Part shown: piece by piece, positions 34,681-43,231 of the stretch | How the letters are laid out: each line of letters begins with the position of its first letter | Numbering within the stretch: position 1 is the first letter of the stretch | Assembly: GCA_947499565.1 (NCBI GenBank) | Contig: CANMOV010000001.1 | Span: 372,001 to 436,000, forward strand | Length of the DNA: 64,000 nt | Source: an uncultured Croceitalea sp. | GTDB lineage: Bacteria; Bacteroidota; Bacteroidia; Flavobacteriales; Flavobacteriaceae | Direction: 5' to 3' | Made by a program: the position numbers and the translations under genes | The notes under the pieces: generated by a model | Database searches by the model: none | What the model was told of the DNA's origin: nothing | Seen by the model: the letters and a program-made list of their open reading frames with translations, nothing else

Positions 34681-35148
34681 TCAATTATCATATTGAACCC
34701 TGGCAATTGTGTCAGGGTTTTTCTTTTCTAGCAAATTACAATTAAAAATATTCCAATTACTTTTCTTAATTATGGTTATTTCTTTAAAGATTTCTCCATT
34801 ACCTTTTTGTTCAAAAACTATATGCTGTAAATAACAAATTCCTTTGTTATTGGCTAATATTGAAGCATTTCTAAATCGCGCGATAACATGGCCAGATCCA
34901 TTAAAAGTTGATGCCCATCTATCACTAGTTATTATTACCTCTGAAACTTGGAATTTCTTTTGAGATTTATTTGCTGCTTCAATAAAATCCAGCTCTAGAT
35001 TAGTATCATATAGCACAGCTTCTGGTAACTTATCTATTTCATCATATCCTAAAGACATATTGGCGTTTTTTGCAATAGGTTCTGTTTTAATTTTGGGGTT
35101 GCATGAAACAAAAAATGCAAAACAAAGTATAATGACTACCCTAAACAT
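34681..35148 (-). CDS. Hypothetical lipoprotein
   Basis: 155 aa with a lipobox (FFVSC) at residues 12-16. The remainder is mixed alpha/beta with a central SDRWASTFNGSGHVIARFRN segment; no known family is recognised. It converges on the DUF2911 gene with 7 bp between stops. The DUF2911 terminator hairpin lies inside its last codons. It was not possible to assign a function. Confidence 0.65.
   Translation of the reverse strand: MFRVVIILCFAFFVSCNPKIKTEPIAKNANMSLGYDEIDKLPEAVLYDTNLELDFIEAANKSQKKFQVSEVIITSDRWASTFNGSGHVIARFRNASILANNKGICYLQHIVFEQKGNGEIFKEITIIKKSNWNIFNCNLLEKKNPDTIARVQYDN
34696..34725 (+). terminator. Terminator of the DUF2911 gene inside the opposing ORF
   Basis: AACCCTG (34696-34702) pairs with CAGGGTT (34713-34719), followed by TTTCTTTTCT. 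The hairpin lies within the final codons of the convergent lipoprotein gene, so one stretch codes on one strand and terminates on the other. Confidence 0.6.
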
Positions 35149-35192
35149 ATTTAGTTTTTTTGCTAAAGTAGTTTACACTTAAAAATGTGTAA

Positions 35193-35208
35193 TCCCTGTT
35201 TTCAGGGA
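35193..35208 (-). terminator. Weak terminator after the sodium symporter gene
   Basis: TCCCTG-TTTT-CAGGGA forms a 6-bp stem about 29 bp after the symporter stop at 35237 on the minus strand. A T-run is seen only a few bases further on (ATTACACATTTTT), so efficiency may be low. Confidence 0.45.
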
Positions 35209-35236
35209 ATTTTAGAAAAGTAAAATTTAAATAATT

Positions 35237-36970
35237 CTAAACTTGGATAGGTTCTTTACGTAAGGTACGGTCAAACCCTTCTATTAGAATTGCAATTGCT
35301 ATTACAAGACCGCAGCCTATTGCATTTAACCATAAATACCCCAGTTTTTCTTGTCCACTTTCATAAGGATAAATAAGAACGAAAAACAAAATAAAGATGA
35401 TGATTTGAGTGATTATTGCCCCAATGAAAACTGCATTTCCTTTAACAAATTTAAAGAAGAAGGCCAATAAAAATATTCCCAAAACATTACCATAAAATAT
35501 GGAGCCAATGATATTTACCAGCTGAATTAAATTATCAAATAGGTCCGCTACGCATGCAATTAGAATGGCTATAATCCCCCAAACTAAGGTGAAAAACTTA
35601 CTTGCATTTAAGTAGTGCTTTTGAGTAAATTCCCCTTTTTTATTCCTTTTATACAAATCCAACGCCGTAATAGTACCCAGCGCATTTAATTCTGATGCTG
35701 TAGAAGACATGGCAGCAGATAGAATAACGGCTAGTAAGAGACCAACGAGCCCCATAGGGAGGTTATTGAGTATAAAATGGATAAAAACATAATCTTTATC
35801 ATTTGTTTGTACGCCATCATCCGCACGTTCTATTAAATCTTTTGCTGTATTACGTGCAGCCATTTCTGTTTTATTTACTGCAACCACATTAATTTTGGCT
35901 TGTTCAATGGCATTAAAATCTTTTAGTTTTAGTGCAGAAGAGAACTCACTCTGAGCCATTTTTTTATCAAGCTGAATTTCTAAATGTCCCTCTTGTAAAG
36001 CTTTATAATCATCTGAATATTCCGAATTCAAAACCGCCTCCGTAGCTGCCGGGTTAAAGTTTAGTGGTGATGGATTGTATTGATAAAAAATGAATACCAT
36101 TACACCTACCAAGAGAATAAAGAATTGCATTGGTATTTTTAGAATACCATTAAAAATAAGCCCCAATTGACTTTCTCTAATAGATTTACCTGATAAATAG
36201 CGTTGTACCTGACTTTGGTCTGTTCCAAAGTATGCTAACATTAGAAAGAAGCCACCAGTGATACCGCTCCAAAAGGTGTACCTATTTTTGGTGTCAAAAT
36301 CGAAGTTTAGAATATTTAGCTTATCATTAGCTCCCGCAAGTTTTAAAGTTTCGCTAAACGAAATGTCAGAAGGAAGGCTTCCTAGAATAAAAAAGAAAAC
36401 AAAAAACATTCCTGTCATAATCACAAACATTTGTTGTTTGTGCGTAACACTAACTGCTTTTGTTCCTCCAGAAACCGTGTAGGCAATTACAAGAACCCCA
36501 ATAATAACATTTAAAGTTAAAAGGTTCCAACCAAGTACTGCCGATAAAATGATAGATGGTGCAAAAATTGTGATTCCAGCAGCTAAACCTCTTTGTATTA
36601 AAAAAAGAATGGCTGTTAGGGTTCTGGTCTTTAAATCGAAACGTTTTTCTAATAATTCATATGCGGTGTATACTTTTAGTTTGTGATAAATGGGTATAAA
36701 TACACCACAAATCACAATCATGGCAATTGGTAATCCAAAGTAAAACTGAACAAACCCCATCCCATCATGAAAAGCTTGCCCGGGAGTAGAGAGGAAGGTA
36801 ATTGCACTGGCTTGTGTTGCCATTACAGATAGCCCAATAGTCCACCATTTGGTATCATTACCACCTTTTATGTAGTCTTCAACATTTTTGCTGCCTTTGG
36901 TTTTCCAGACACCATACCCTACTATGAATAATAAAGTTCCACCAAGTACTATCCAATCTAGTAATACCAT
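35237..36970 (-). CDS. Sodium:solute symporter family protein
   Basis: 577 aa with about 13 membrane helices. Recognisable are the first helix with YGVWKTKGSKNVEDYIKGG, MATQASAITFLSTPGQAF, the GGTKAVSVTHKQQMFVI segment and LLLAVILSAAMSSTASELNALGTI, typical of the SSF family. A long hydrophilic insertion at about 285-385 is rich in charged residues. Substrate unknown, possibly a sugar or a PIG-L-related product. It lies 3 bp after a small membrane ORF, in the same run as the PIG-L gene. Confidence 0.88.
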   Translation of the reverse strand: MVLLDWIVLGGTLLFIVGYGVWKTKGSKNVEDYIKGGNDTKWWTIGLSVMATQASAITFLSTPGQAFHDGMGFVQFYFGLPIAMIVICGVFIPIYHKLKVYTAYELLEKRFDLKTRTLTAILFLIQRGLAAGITIFAPSIILSAVLGWNLLTLNVIIGVLVIAYTVSGGTKAVSVTHKQQMFVIMTGMFFVFFFILGSLPSDISFSETLKLAGANDKLNILNFDFDTKNRYTFWSGITGGFFLMLAYFGTDQSQVQRYLSGKSIRESQLGLIFNGILKIPMQFFILLVGVMVFIFYQYNPSPLNFNPAATEAVLNSEYSDDYKALQEGHLEIQLDKKMAQSEFSSALKLKDFNAIEQAKINVVAVNKTEMAARNTAKDLIERADDGVQTNDKDYVFIHFILNNLPMGLVGLLLAVILSAAMSSTASELNALGTITALDLYKRNKKGEFTQKHYLNASKFFTLVWGIIAILIACVADLFDNLIQLVNIIGSIFYGNVLGIFLLAFFFKFVKGNAVFIGAIITQIIIFILFFVLIYPYESGQEKLGYLWLNAIGCGLVIAIAILIEGFDRTLRKEPIQV

Positions 36971-36973
36971 AAA

Positions 36974-37099
36974 CTATATATTTCCCTTCATTAATAAGTA
37001 GAAAACTAAAATATAGAGCGTATTCAATATTAAGACTATTGAGTACGTTCTCTTCCAAATAAAGGGCTCGGTTTTTTCGTTACTTTCCTTTGATTTCAT
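36974..37099 (-). CDS. Short membrane protein, 41 aa, between PIG-L deacetylase and symporter
   Basis: An ATG at 37097-37099 opens a 42-codon frame ending in TAG. The product has a charged N-terminus (MKSKESNEKTEPFIWK) and one hydrophobic helix (about 20-38, SIVLILNTLYILVFYLLM), then KGNI. It overlaps the 3' end of the PIG-L gene by 20 nt in another frame and ends 3 bp before the symporter ATG. A topology with the N-terminus inside is favoured by the charges. Such a small ORF is easy to miss; coding is supported by the spacing and membrane helix but not proven. Confidence 0.6.
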   Translation of the reverse strand: MKSKESNEKTEPFIWKRTYSIVLILNTLYILVFYLLMKGNI

Positions 37100-39617
37100 T
37101 TTCTGTTTGAAGGTTTTCTTTTCCTATGGAAAGCATATTTGCAAATAGTTTATATGCGCCGGATACACCTGCAGGTAACTCTCTAAAAAAGCTTAAACCT
37201 GTATAAATATAGTTTCCTTTTCCGTAAGGAGCTACTAATAAACTACCTGTTTTTGGAGTTTCTCCTTTATCATTCATAGATAAGATAGGGGTAAACTCTT
37301 TACTCCATTCATTTGGGAAATATAAACCTCTTTCTTGTACCCAACCATCAAAATCATTTTTAGTGATGGTGTTGGGGAAGTTAATGAGTGAATGTCTTTT
37401 TGCTATTATTTCAACTTCAGCATTTTCGTTTGTTACTCTATCACGAGAAATTGAAATAGGGTAGGGTGCAATATTTTCAAACTGGTTCCTCCAGCGGCCA
37501 GCCGTATTGTATTGGATAATTAGGTTTCCTCCGTTCTTAACATAATCGAGTAAATAAGTCTGCTTAAATTTAAGCTCTTCCACCACATTATAGGCTCTAA
37601 TACCTAATACTATTCCATCATATTTACTTAGTGAGCCTTCTTGAATACTTGCAACATCAATTAGTTGCACATTATAACCAATCTGTTCTAAGCTTTCAGG
37701 GACTTTATCACCTGCACCTACAATATAACCTATATTATTTCCGCTTTTTTGGATGTTCAAACGAACAACTTTAGTTTCTGACGGAAGTAATATAGATTGT
37801 TTGGGAACATGATCATAATTAATTTCTACCAGTTTTTTAGTGTACGTCTTTCCATTTATTATGATTGAAGGCGAAATAACGCCTTCACTTTCACCACTTG
37901 TTGGCGTAACTTTAAATGATACGCTTTGGACATCATTTTTTTGTGCAATCGAAAAGTCTATTGAAGATGGATTTACCGTCCAACCGCTAGGATGATTTAA
38001 AGAAACCTTACCTGAAATAGTATTTTTACCAGCTCTAACTGCTAAGGTAACTTCCTTTGTTTTAGCATCGGCAAATAAGATTACATCATCTTTAAAGCTA
38101 GATGTAACTTCTGGAAGGATAGCAAAAGGTTCATAAATTTCACCTTTATCCGGTTTGGAATAATGGTATACAATTGGTTTCTTAAAATTTATAGTGGTAC
38201 CGTCAAAGTCGAGTTCAAAATCTGCTATAAATGCTGGTGGGGTTTCTGGTTTGCCTATCAAAGCATCATCATTCACTTTGTACATTCCTAAACTTCCTTT
38301 TTCGTTTAGCCAGTATGGAGCTGATGTATTAGTCTTGTTGGGAATAGTTAATTCTAATTCTAAATTTTCTTTTTTGTTAGCTGTTAAATTCAAATTTGGA
38401 TTGAGAGAAGCAGTTGTATTTTCTATTGTAACGGTGTGTAAACTAACCTTTGTAGTGCTTCTGTTTAAGGCTTCTATATTTATTTTTATAGTTTCATTGG
38501 ATGTAGCAGATGAAGCCGTAGCATTAGCCTCTATATAAAGCCCAGAACAAGCAAGAATAATTTCTTTTAGATGATTGGACTTAAATTCTCTCCAATGTTT
38601 ATCCTCCACTTTTTGAAGTAACCTATATGCTTCAACAAGCCTAGGAATATGAATAGCAGGATTTCTAAAATTGAAATTCTTTTCAACTTCATATAAAATT
38701 TCACCAACAGCCTTTCCACCTTTCACTCTTGACCAAGAGGTGTCAATTCCGTCAAAAATGTTGCTTTTATCTTTAGCTTCAATACCCTTTATGTGTTCGA
38801 TATACTCATCTTGAGACCCTCTGGTAGAAATACGACCAAAACCTTGGCAAAGATGTTGGCTACTTGCCAATGAAGCAATCTCATTGTTTGAGACTCCCAA
38901 ATCTGGATAGTAAACACCCACATCTAGTTTAGACATTTTAGATTTATCTGCTTTCTCAAAGTTTTCTCTACTTCCGTAGAACCACCAGTTTGTATTAAAA
39001 TACAGGCGTCGCGGTTGCCAAATAGCTGTGTTGACTAGTTGATTTGAATATGCATTTGGATTATTAACTAAATCAAATGCTTCAAAGCTAAGCATGGCCG
39101 ATGATGTATGGTGTCCATGTGTACTGCCAGGTGTTCTATGATCAAACCTATTGATGATTACATCGGGTCTTAGATTACGAATAGCCCAAACCACATCACC
39201 TAAGACCTTTTCTTTATCCCAAATCTCTAAGGTCTCATTTGGGTGTTTAGAATAGCCAAAGTCGTTAGCTCTTGTAAATCTTTGCTCACCGCCATCAACT
39301 CTTCTTGCAGCTAACAATTCTTGTGTTCTTAATACACCTAATAATTCACGTAGTTCTGCACCTATTAAATTTTGACCTCCATCACCTCTTGTAAGTGATA
39401 AATAGGCCGTTCTTGCTTTTGTCTCATTTGCTAAATATGAAATTAAGCGTGTATTTTCATCGTCTGGGTGCGCAGCTACATACAATGCTGTACCTAAAAA
39501 ATTTAGTTTTTCTAATTCGTGATGTATAGCTGTGGATGATAGTTTTTTAGGTGTCTGCGCATAAATACTATTACATAGTACTAAGCAGGCTATAGCAAAA
39601 GCCCTAATAAATTGCAT
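37080..39617 (-). CDS. Large secreted PIG-L family deacetylase
   Basis: 845 aa from the ATG at 39617. A signal peptide ends near IYAQ. The N-terminal 250 residues are a PIG-L/LmbE deacetylase with the zinc motif VAAHPDDEN and GSTHGHHTSS. The middle is beta-rich (NEW1/Ig-like), and the C-terminal 180 residues have a GATase-like or galactose-binding region (LLDYVKNGGNLIIQYNTAG). Similar proteins are frequent in marine Bacteroidota and probably remove N-acetyl groups from a surface or imported sugar. A TATATTTG -7 box at 39639-39646 overlaps the upstream extension of the frame, supporting the shorter start. Confidence 0.87.
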   Translation of the reverse strand: MQFIRAFAIACLVLCNSIYAQTPKKLSSTAIHHELEKLNFLGTALYVAAHPDDENTRLISYLANETKARTAYLSLTRGDGGQNLIGAELRELLGVLRTQELLAARRVDGGEQRFTRANDFGYSKHPNETLEIWDKEKVLGDVVWAIRNLRPDVIINRFDHRTPGSTHGHHTSSAMLSFEAFDLVNNPNAYSNQLVNTAIWQPRRLYFNTNWWFYGSRENFEKADKSKMSKLDVGVYYPDLGVSNNEIASLASSQHLCQGFGRISTRGSQDEYIEHIKGIEAKDKSNIFDGIDTSWSRVKGGKAVGEILYEVEKNFNFRNPAIHIPRLVEAYRLLQKVEDKHWREFKSNHLKEIILACSGLYIEANATASSATSNETIKINIEALNRSTTKVSLHTVTIENTTASLNPNLNLTANKKENLELELTIPNKTNTSAPYWLNEKGSLGMYKVNDDALIGKPETPPAFIADFELDFDGTTINFKKPIVYHYSKPDKGEIYEPFAILPEVTSSFKDDVILFADAKTKEVTLAVRAGKNTISGKVSLNHPSGWTVNPSSIDFSIAQKNDVQSVSFKVTPTSGESEGVISPSIIINGKTYTKKLVEINYDHVPKQSILLPSETKVVRLNIQKSGNNIGYIVGAGDKVPESLEQIGYNVQLIDVASIQEGSLSKYDGIVLGIRAYNVVEELKFKQTYLLDYVKNGGNLIIQYNTAGRWRNQFENIAPYPISISRDRVTNENAEVEIIAKRHSLINFPNTITKNDFDGWVQERGLYFPNEWSKEFTPILSMNDKGETPKTGSLLVAPYGKGNYIYTGLSFFRELPAGVSGAYKLFANMLSIGKENLQTENEIKGK

Positions 39618-39638
39618 AGTTGGTTCTTTAATTAATAT

Positions 39639-39646
39639 CAAATATA
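39639..39646 (-). promoter_or_regulatory. Candidate -7 box for the PIG-L gene
   Basis: TATATTTG on the minus strand, 22 bp before the ATG at 39617. No clear -33 TTTG is seen, so confidence is moderate. Confidence 0.4.
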
Positions 39647-39693
39647 GAAAGATTAGGTGCCTAGAAGTTTAGATTTAGAACTTCTTTAACAAG

Positions 39694-40245
39694 CTAAAAA
39701 TGTTGCTCTAAATCTGTTCCAGTAGCAACTTCTTTTTTAATTAGAACAACACCTTTCTGTAATAATAAGTTATTAGGATAGGTTAACAATTCGCCATTAT
39801 CTTTCTTTAGGTTGATGGTGAACGCTTGAATATCAATAATAATAGCTTCTTCAGGAAAATCTTTATCTAATATTCTAATCCTATCACCAATCTTAAATGG
39901 AAAATAAAAGAATAGAATAATACCGGCGGTAATATTGCTTAAAATGGACCAACTTGCAAATAATGCGACTCCTAAGACCGCAAAAACAGATGAAAGAATT
40001 AAACCCAGCTCTTTAAAATTAACCCTCCAAATAAAGAGAAGCGCTATAAGCATAATTATAAAGAGTGCAAAAGAGAGGTACCTACCTACTAAAACAGTAC
40101 GTACTTGGTTGATATCACTAATACGACCAATACGTTTTATCGCTTTGACCAGCAAAAAGCGTACTAAAAGAAAAATTGCAATACATATTATGGTACCTAC
40201 AAGCTCGCTTTGGTAGTCATCCATAAAATTTTCTATTGTAATCAT
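39694..40245 (-). CDS. Small MscS-type mechanosensitive channel
   Basis: 183 aa, two to three membrane helices and the MscS pore/beta-domain core: FAVLGVALFASWSILSNITAGIILFFYFPFKIGDRI and FTINLKKDNGELLTYPNN. It is a short version without the large C-terminal domain. Such channels release solutes under turgor. Its ATG overlaps the stop of the upstream gene by 4 nt (ATGA at 40242-40245). Confidence 0.92.
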   Translation of the reverse strand: MITIENFMDDYQSELVGTIICIAIFLLVRFLLVKAIKRIGRISDINQVRTVLVGRYLSFALFIIMLIALLFIWRVNFKELGLILSSVFAVLGVALFASWSILSNITAGIILFFYFPFKIGDRIRILDKDFPEEAIIIDIQAFTINLKKDNGELLTYPNNLLLQKGVVLIKKEVATGTDLEQHF

Positions 40246-41201
40246 AAACCAAGACTATCTCTTAGTCCAATATACTTATTTGAATTTTGTCTCCAATATG
40301 GGGTTTTTATGCTTTTCATTTTTGTTCCGCTTGAAGTTAAGTGTTTTGCATTTGCACCATAACCACTTTTAAATTCCTCTTTCCAACTTTCAATAGTATA
40401 TGGAAAATCACTAGTAAAATTAATTGTTAATTTACGAATAGCTTCTCCATAATCTATGGTATAAGAACTAATACCATTAGTAGTTGTTAGACTAGCTGTA
40501 GCATTAAGGGCTTTCATCTCTTGATGCTTAGTTCTAAAGAACTCTAAAGATGGTATAATGCTAATTTCACCAATAGGAAGGTCGCTAGGACTAATTCTAA
40601 TTTTATTCCAGATTTCGTTTTCTAAAATAGCTTTTTCTAATTTTAAACTTTGGTCTGCTTCTCCTTCAAAATAGGAATGCGAAGTAAATTCAAATTGCTC
40701 TCTATTATTTAGCTGTGAATATACATGTCCACACCATTCCTGTACAGACAGACTGGTCTTAATAGCATGTTGATTGTCATGAACTGGGTAAAACGTACTG
40801 CTCATGATTGAGTAGGGGTAAATACCAGTTAAATACTTCTTTGTAGCATTTAATTTTAAAACAGGAACATTACTAGTATTGCTTCTATCGGCTTTAACTT
40901 GGACGTCAGGTAAAAAAGGTTCTGTAACGTAGACCAGCACAGAAGTCCCTTCTCTTACTTCACCATACCTGGCTTGTTCTAATTTATAAGAAGTAATTTC
41001 CGCATTACCAGCATACCAATACTTTTTAAAGTCTTCTGATAGTGTTTTTTTTGGTTCTTTAACTGTGACACTTTTAACCTCTTCCGAATTTAAAGCAAGC
41101 TCTTGGGAACTTGAATCGGATTTTTCTTTACAACCTTCAAAGGTGATTACTGCGATGGCAAAAAGTACTATAACAAGCTCAAATCGAATCCACTTTTTCA
41201 T
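40242..41201 (-). CDS. Hypothetical lipoprotein-like protein
   Basis: 319 aa. The N-terminal 20 residues form a signal-like hydrophobic segment ending in TFEGC, a weak lipobox. The mature part is beta-rich, with WCGHVYSQLNNREQFEFTSHSYFEGEADQ and a TSSGTKMKSIKTPYWRQN end. In related genomes I recall such neighbours of maf being named after the Maf protein by annotation transfer, but this protein shares no Maf motif. Function unknown. It is joined to the MscS gene by a 4-nt overlap. Confidence 0.7.
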   Translation of the reverse strand: MKKWIRFELVIVLFAIAVITFEGCKEKSDSSSQELALNSEEVKSVTVKEPKKTLSEDFKKYWYAGNAEITSYKLEQARYGEVREGTSVLVYVTEPFLPDVQVKADRSNTSNVPVLKLNATKKYLTGIYPYSIMSSTFYPVHDNQHAIKTSLSVQEWCGHVYSQLNNREQFEFTSHSYFEGEADQSLKLEKAILENEIWNKIRISPSDLPIGEISIIPSLEFFRTKHQEMKALNATASLTTTNGISSYTIDYGEAIRKLTINFTSDFPYTIESWKEEFKSGYGANAKHLTSSGTKMKSIKTPYWRQNSNKYIGLRDSLGL

Positions 41202-41237
41202 AATAGGAAGGTTTTATTCAAAATTAGCTAAGAAAAA

Positions 41238-41837
41238 TTAGTCAACCATGCTCATTAACGTTTTGTAAACTAAATGCGTGGGTAACCCGACCACATTATT
41301 GTAAGAGCCCTGTATCTCTTCTATCCCTATTGTACCCAACCACTCCTGAATACCATATGCTCCTGCTTTGTCATAGGGTTTAAAGGTTTCTAAATAGTAG
41401 TTTATTTCTTTAGAAGTTAACTTAGATAATTTAACCTTAGTGGTTGCACTTACTGTTTTTTGATTTGTTGAAGTCGTAAAACACACAGCTGTTATCACAT
41501 CATGCCAGTTATCGGACAATTTTTGAAGCATTTCTACTGCCTCAGTTTTATCACCAGCTTTTGCCAATGATTCGTTGTTATGCCACACTACGGTATCAGA
41601 AGTAATTAAAATCTCATTAGCATCTAATTCGTTTTTAAAAACTGAAGCTTTTAATTCAGCTAAATAAGCAGGTATTTCTTCTCCTTTAAGTTGCTCTGGA
41701 TAGACTTCTTCAACAGATTTTATCCTAATTTCAACATCTACGCCCAAATCTTCAAAAAACTTTTTTCTACGAGGAGAACCAGAGGCTAAAATTAGTTTGC
41801 GATTTTGTAATTTCTCCGCAATTGGATTTTTAGTCAT
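41238..41837 (-). CDS. maf: Maf family nucleotide pyrophosphatase
   Basis: 199 aa from the ATG at 41837 (the upstream extension lacks family similarity). The diagnostic start RKLILASGSPRRKKFFEDLG, the LITSDTVVWHN stretch with the catalytic Asp, and the GAYGIQEWLG motif are present. Maf proteins hydrolyse non-canonical or damaged nucleoside triphosphates. It overlaps the 3' end of the HAD phosphatase gene by 8 nt. Confidence 0.95.
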   Translation of the reverse strand: MTKNPIAEKLQNRKLILASGSPRRKKFFEDLGVDVEIRIKSVEEVYPEQLKGEEIPAYLAELKASVFKNELDANEILITSDTVVWHNNESLAKAGDKTEAVEMLQKLSDNWHDVITAVCFTTSTNQKTVSATTKVKLSKLTSKEINYYLETFKPYDKAGAYGIQEWLGTIGIEEIQGSYNNVVGLPTHLVYKTLMSMVD

Positions 41838-42357
41838 TTGCTGCACTAAAATTTGAATTCCAATCGCCACGAACTTTTAAGACTTGTTCAATAATATCGC
41901 GAACGCATCCTTCACCACCATTTTTATGAGAAATATAATCAGAAATTGCTTTTACTTCAGCTACTGCGTTCTGAGGACATGTAGCTAATTGCACCATTTT
42001 CATAGGAGGAATATCTGGAACATCATCTCCCATATAAAGCACATTCTCAGGCTTTATATTGTTAGCTTTTAAATATTCTTGCAGAGGTTCATTTTTATGA
42101 TGTGCTCCTAAATAAATATCTGTTACTCCAAGGCCCTTAAATCTATTGCGAACACCTTCATTACTACCACCGGTAATAATGCATACATTATACCCCTTCT
42201 GTAATGCAGTTTTAAGGGCATAACCATCTTTTACGTTCATTTTACGAAGCATTTCGCCATTAGTAGTGATAAGGAGTGTACCGTCTGTGAAAACACCATC
42301 TACATCAAAAATAAAAGTGGTAATCTGGCTAAGGTATTCTTTATAATTTTTCTTCAT
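41830..42357 (-). CDS. kdsC: HAD phosphatase, KdsC type (KDO-8-phosphate phosphatase)
   Basis: 175 aa, matching the C0-type HAD family KdsC. The catalytic motif TFIFDVDGVFTDG, a KDGYALKTALQKG stretch, IITGGSNEGV, and MGDDVPDIPPM are clear. The enzyme removes phosphate from 3-deoxy-manno-octulosonate 8-phosphate during lipopolysaccharide synthesis. Its 5' end overlaps the DUF2520 gene by 17 nt and its 3' end overlaps maf, so a coupled operon is likely. Confidence 0.88.
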   Translation of the reverse strand: MKKNYKEYLSQITTFIFDVDGVFTDGTLLITTNGEMLRKMNVKDGYALKTALQKGYNVCIITGGSNEGVRNRFKGLGVTDIYLGAHHKNEPLQEYLKANNIKPENVLYMGDDVPDIPPMKMVQLATCPQNAVAEVKAISDYISHKNGGEGCVRDIIEQVLKVRGDWNSNFSAAND

Positions 42358-43102
42358 TATTTTCTTTAATAGATTCGCTAATAAGCTGGTATATTTTTTT
42401 ATGTATGGGACTTTCTAAAATTCCTAAATGCTTTTGCATTGTTAGTACATCGTTGCGTTTAGCAGGACCTGTTTGCGCATCTTCAGGGGATAAAAATCGT
42501 AATTTATCAGCAGTTTCTTTTATTAAAGGTTTTAGTAAATCAAAAGGTAACTCTTCTTTTTGGCAAACCTGGTGGCCAATTGCATACATATGATTTGTAA
42601 AATTATTTACAAAAACTGCTGCTAAATGCAACTTTTCACGTTGTGCAGAGGAAACTTTATAAACACTTTCCGATATGGTAGTGGCTAGTTCTTTAAGCAG
42701 TGTTACATCATTATTAGTTTCGGCTTCTATACAGATAGGGATTCCGGTAAAATCTACCTTTTTACCATTTGTAAAAGTCTGCAACGGATAAAAAACACCT
42801 TTTCTTTTTGTCTTAATACTATTCTTTGGAATACTTCCAGAGGTATGAACTACCAAACCTTTTCTATTTTTCAATAGTTTAGAAACTTCAGAAATAGCAT
42901 CATCACTAACAGCAATGATATAGACGTCTGCGTCTAAAATAGCTTTAGAAGTTGCGGTAGTTTCACTTTTAGAGGCAAAAGATAAAAGGGAATCTGGATT
43001 TCGCCCAAAAACTTGTATCACTTGAATGCCATCTTTATTTGAAAAAGCGTCAAACAAATGATGTGCTACATTACCAGTGCCTAATAGTACAATTGAAAGC
43101 AT
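42341..43102 (-). CDS. Rossmann-like and DUF2520 domain protein
   Basis: 253 aa from the ATG at 43102 (a TTG at 43108 also opens the frame). The NAD(P)-binding start SIVLLGTGNVAHHLF, the ADVYIIAVSDDAI segment and the C-terminal helical DUF2520 region (AAVFVNNFTNHMYAIG) resemble F420- or NADP-dependent dehydrogenases. The reaction is unknown. It heads the run DUF2520-kdsC-maf. Confidence 0.88.
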   Translation of the reverse strand: MLSIVLLGTGNVAHHLFDAFSNKDGIQVIQVFGRNPDSLLSFASKSETTATSKAILDADVYIIAVSDDAISEVSKLLKNRKGLVVHTSGSIPKNSIKTKRKGVFYPLQTFTNGKKVDFTGIPICIEAETNNDVTLLKELATTISESVYKVSSAQREKLHLAAVFVNNFTNHMYAIGHQVCQKEELPFDLLKPLIKETADKLRFLSPEDAQTGPAKRNDVLTMQKHLGILESPIHKKIYQLISESIKENNEEKL

Positions 43103-43205
43103 GCCCAAAAATACAATTTCGTTGTGGGAAGTTCTTGAGAAAGAATTAACAATTTTGTTGAACTATTTAGTGTACCAAGTTCATTTTCAAAATGTAAAAA
43201 CGCCG

Positions 43206-43213
43206 TACTTTTG
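43206..43213 (+). promoter_or_regulatory. -7 box for ccsBA
   Basis: TACTTTTG matches TAnnTTTG and is 18 bp before the ATG at 43232. It rules out the earlier TTG at 43211 as start. The -33 region shows only TTTTC. Confidence 0.5.
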
Positions 43214-43231
43214 CATGCCAAAGACAGATTT

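Noticed and set aside
40242-41201. Naming this lipoprotein as Maf (septum formation inhibitor)
   Set aside because: The true Maf protein is the next gene (41238-41837), with the ASGSPRR motif; this one shares no Maf feature.
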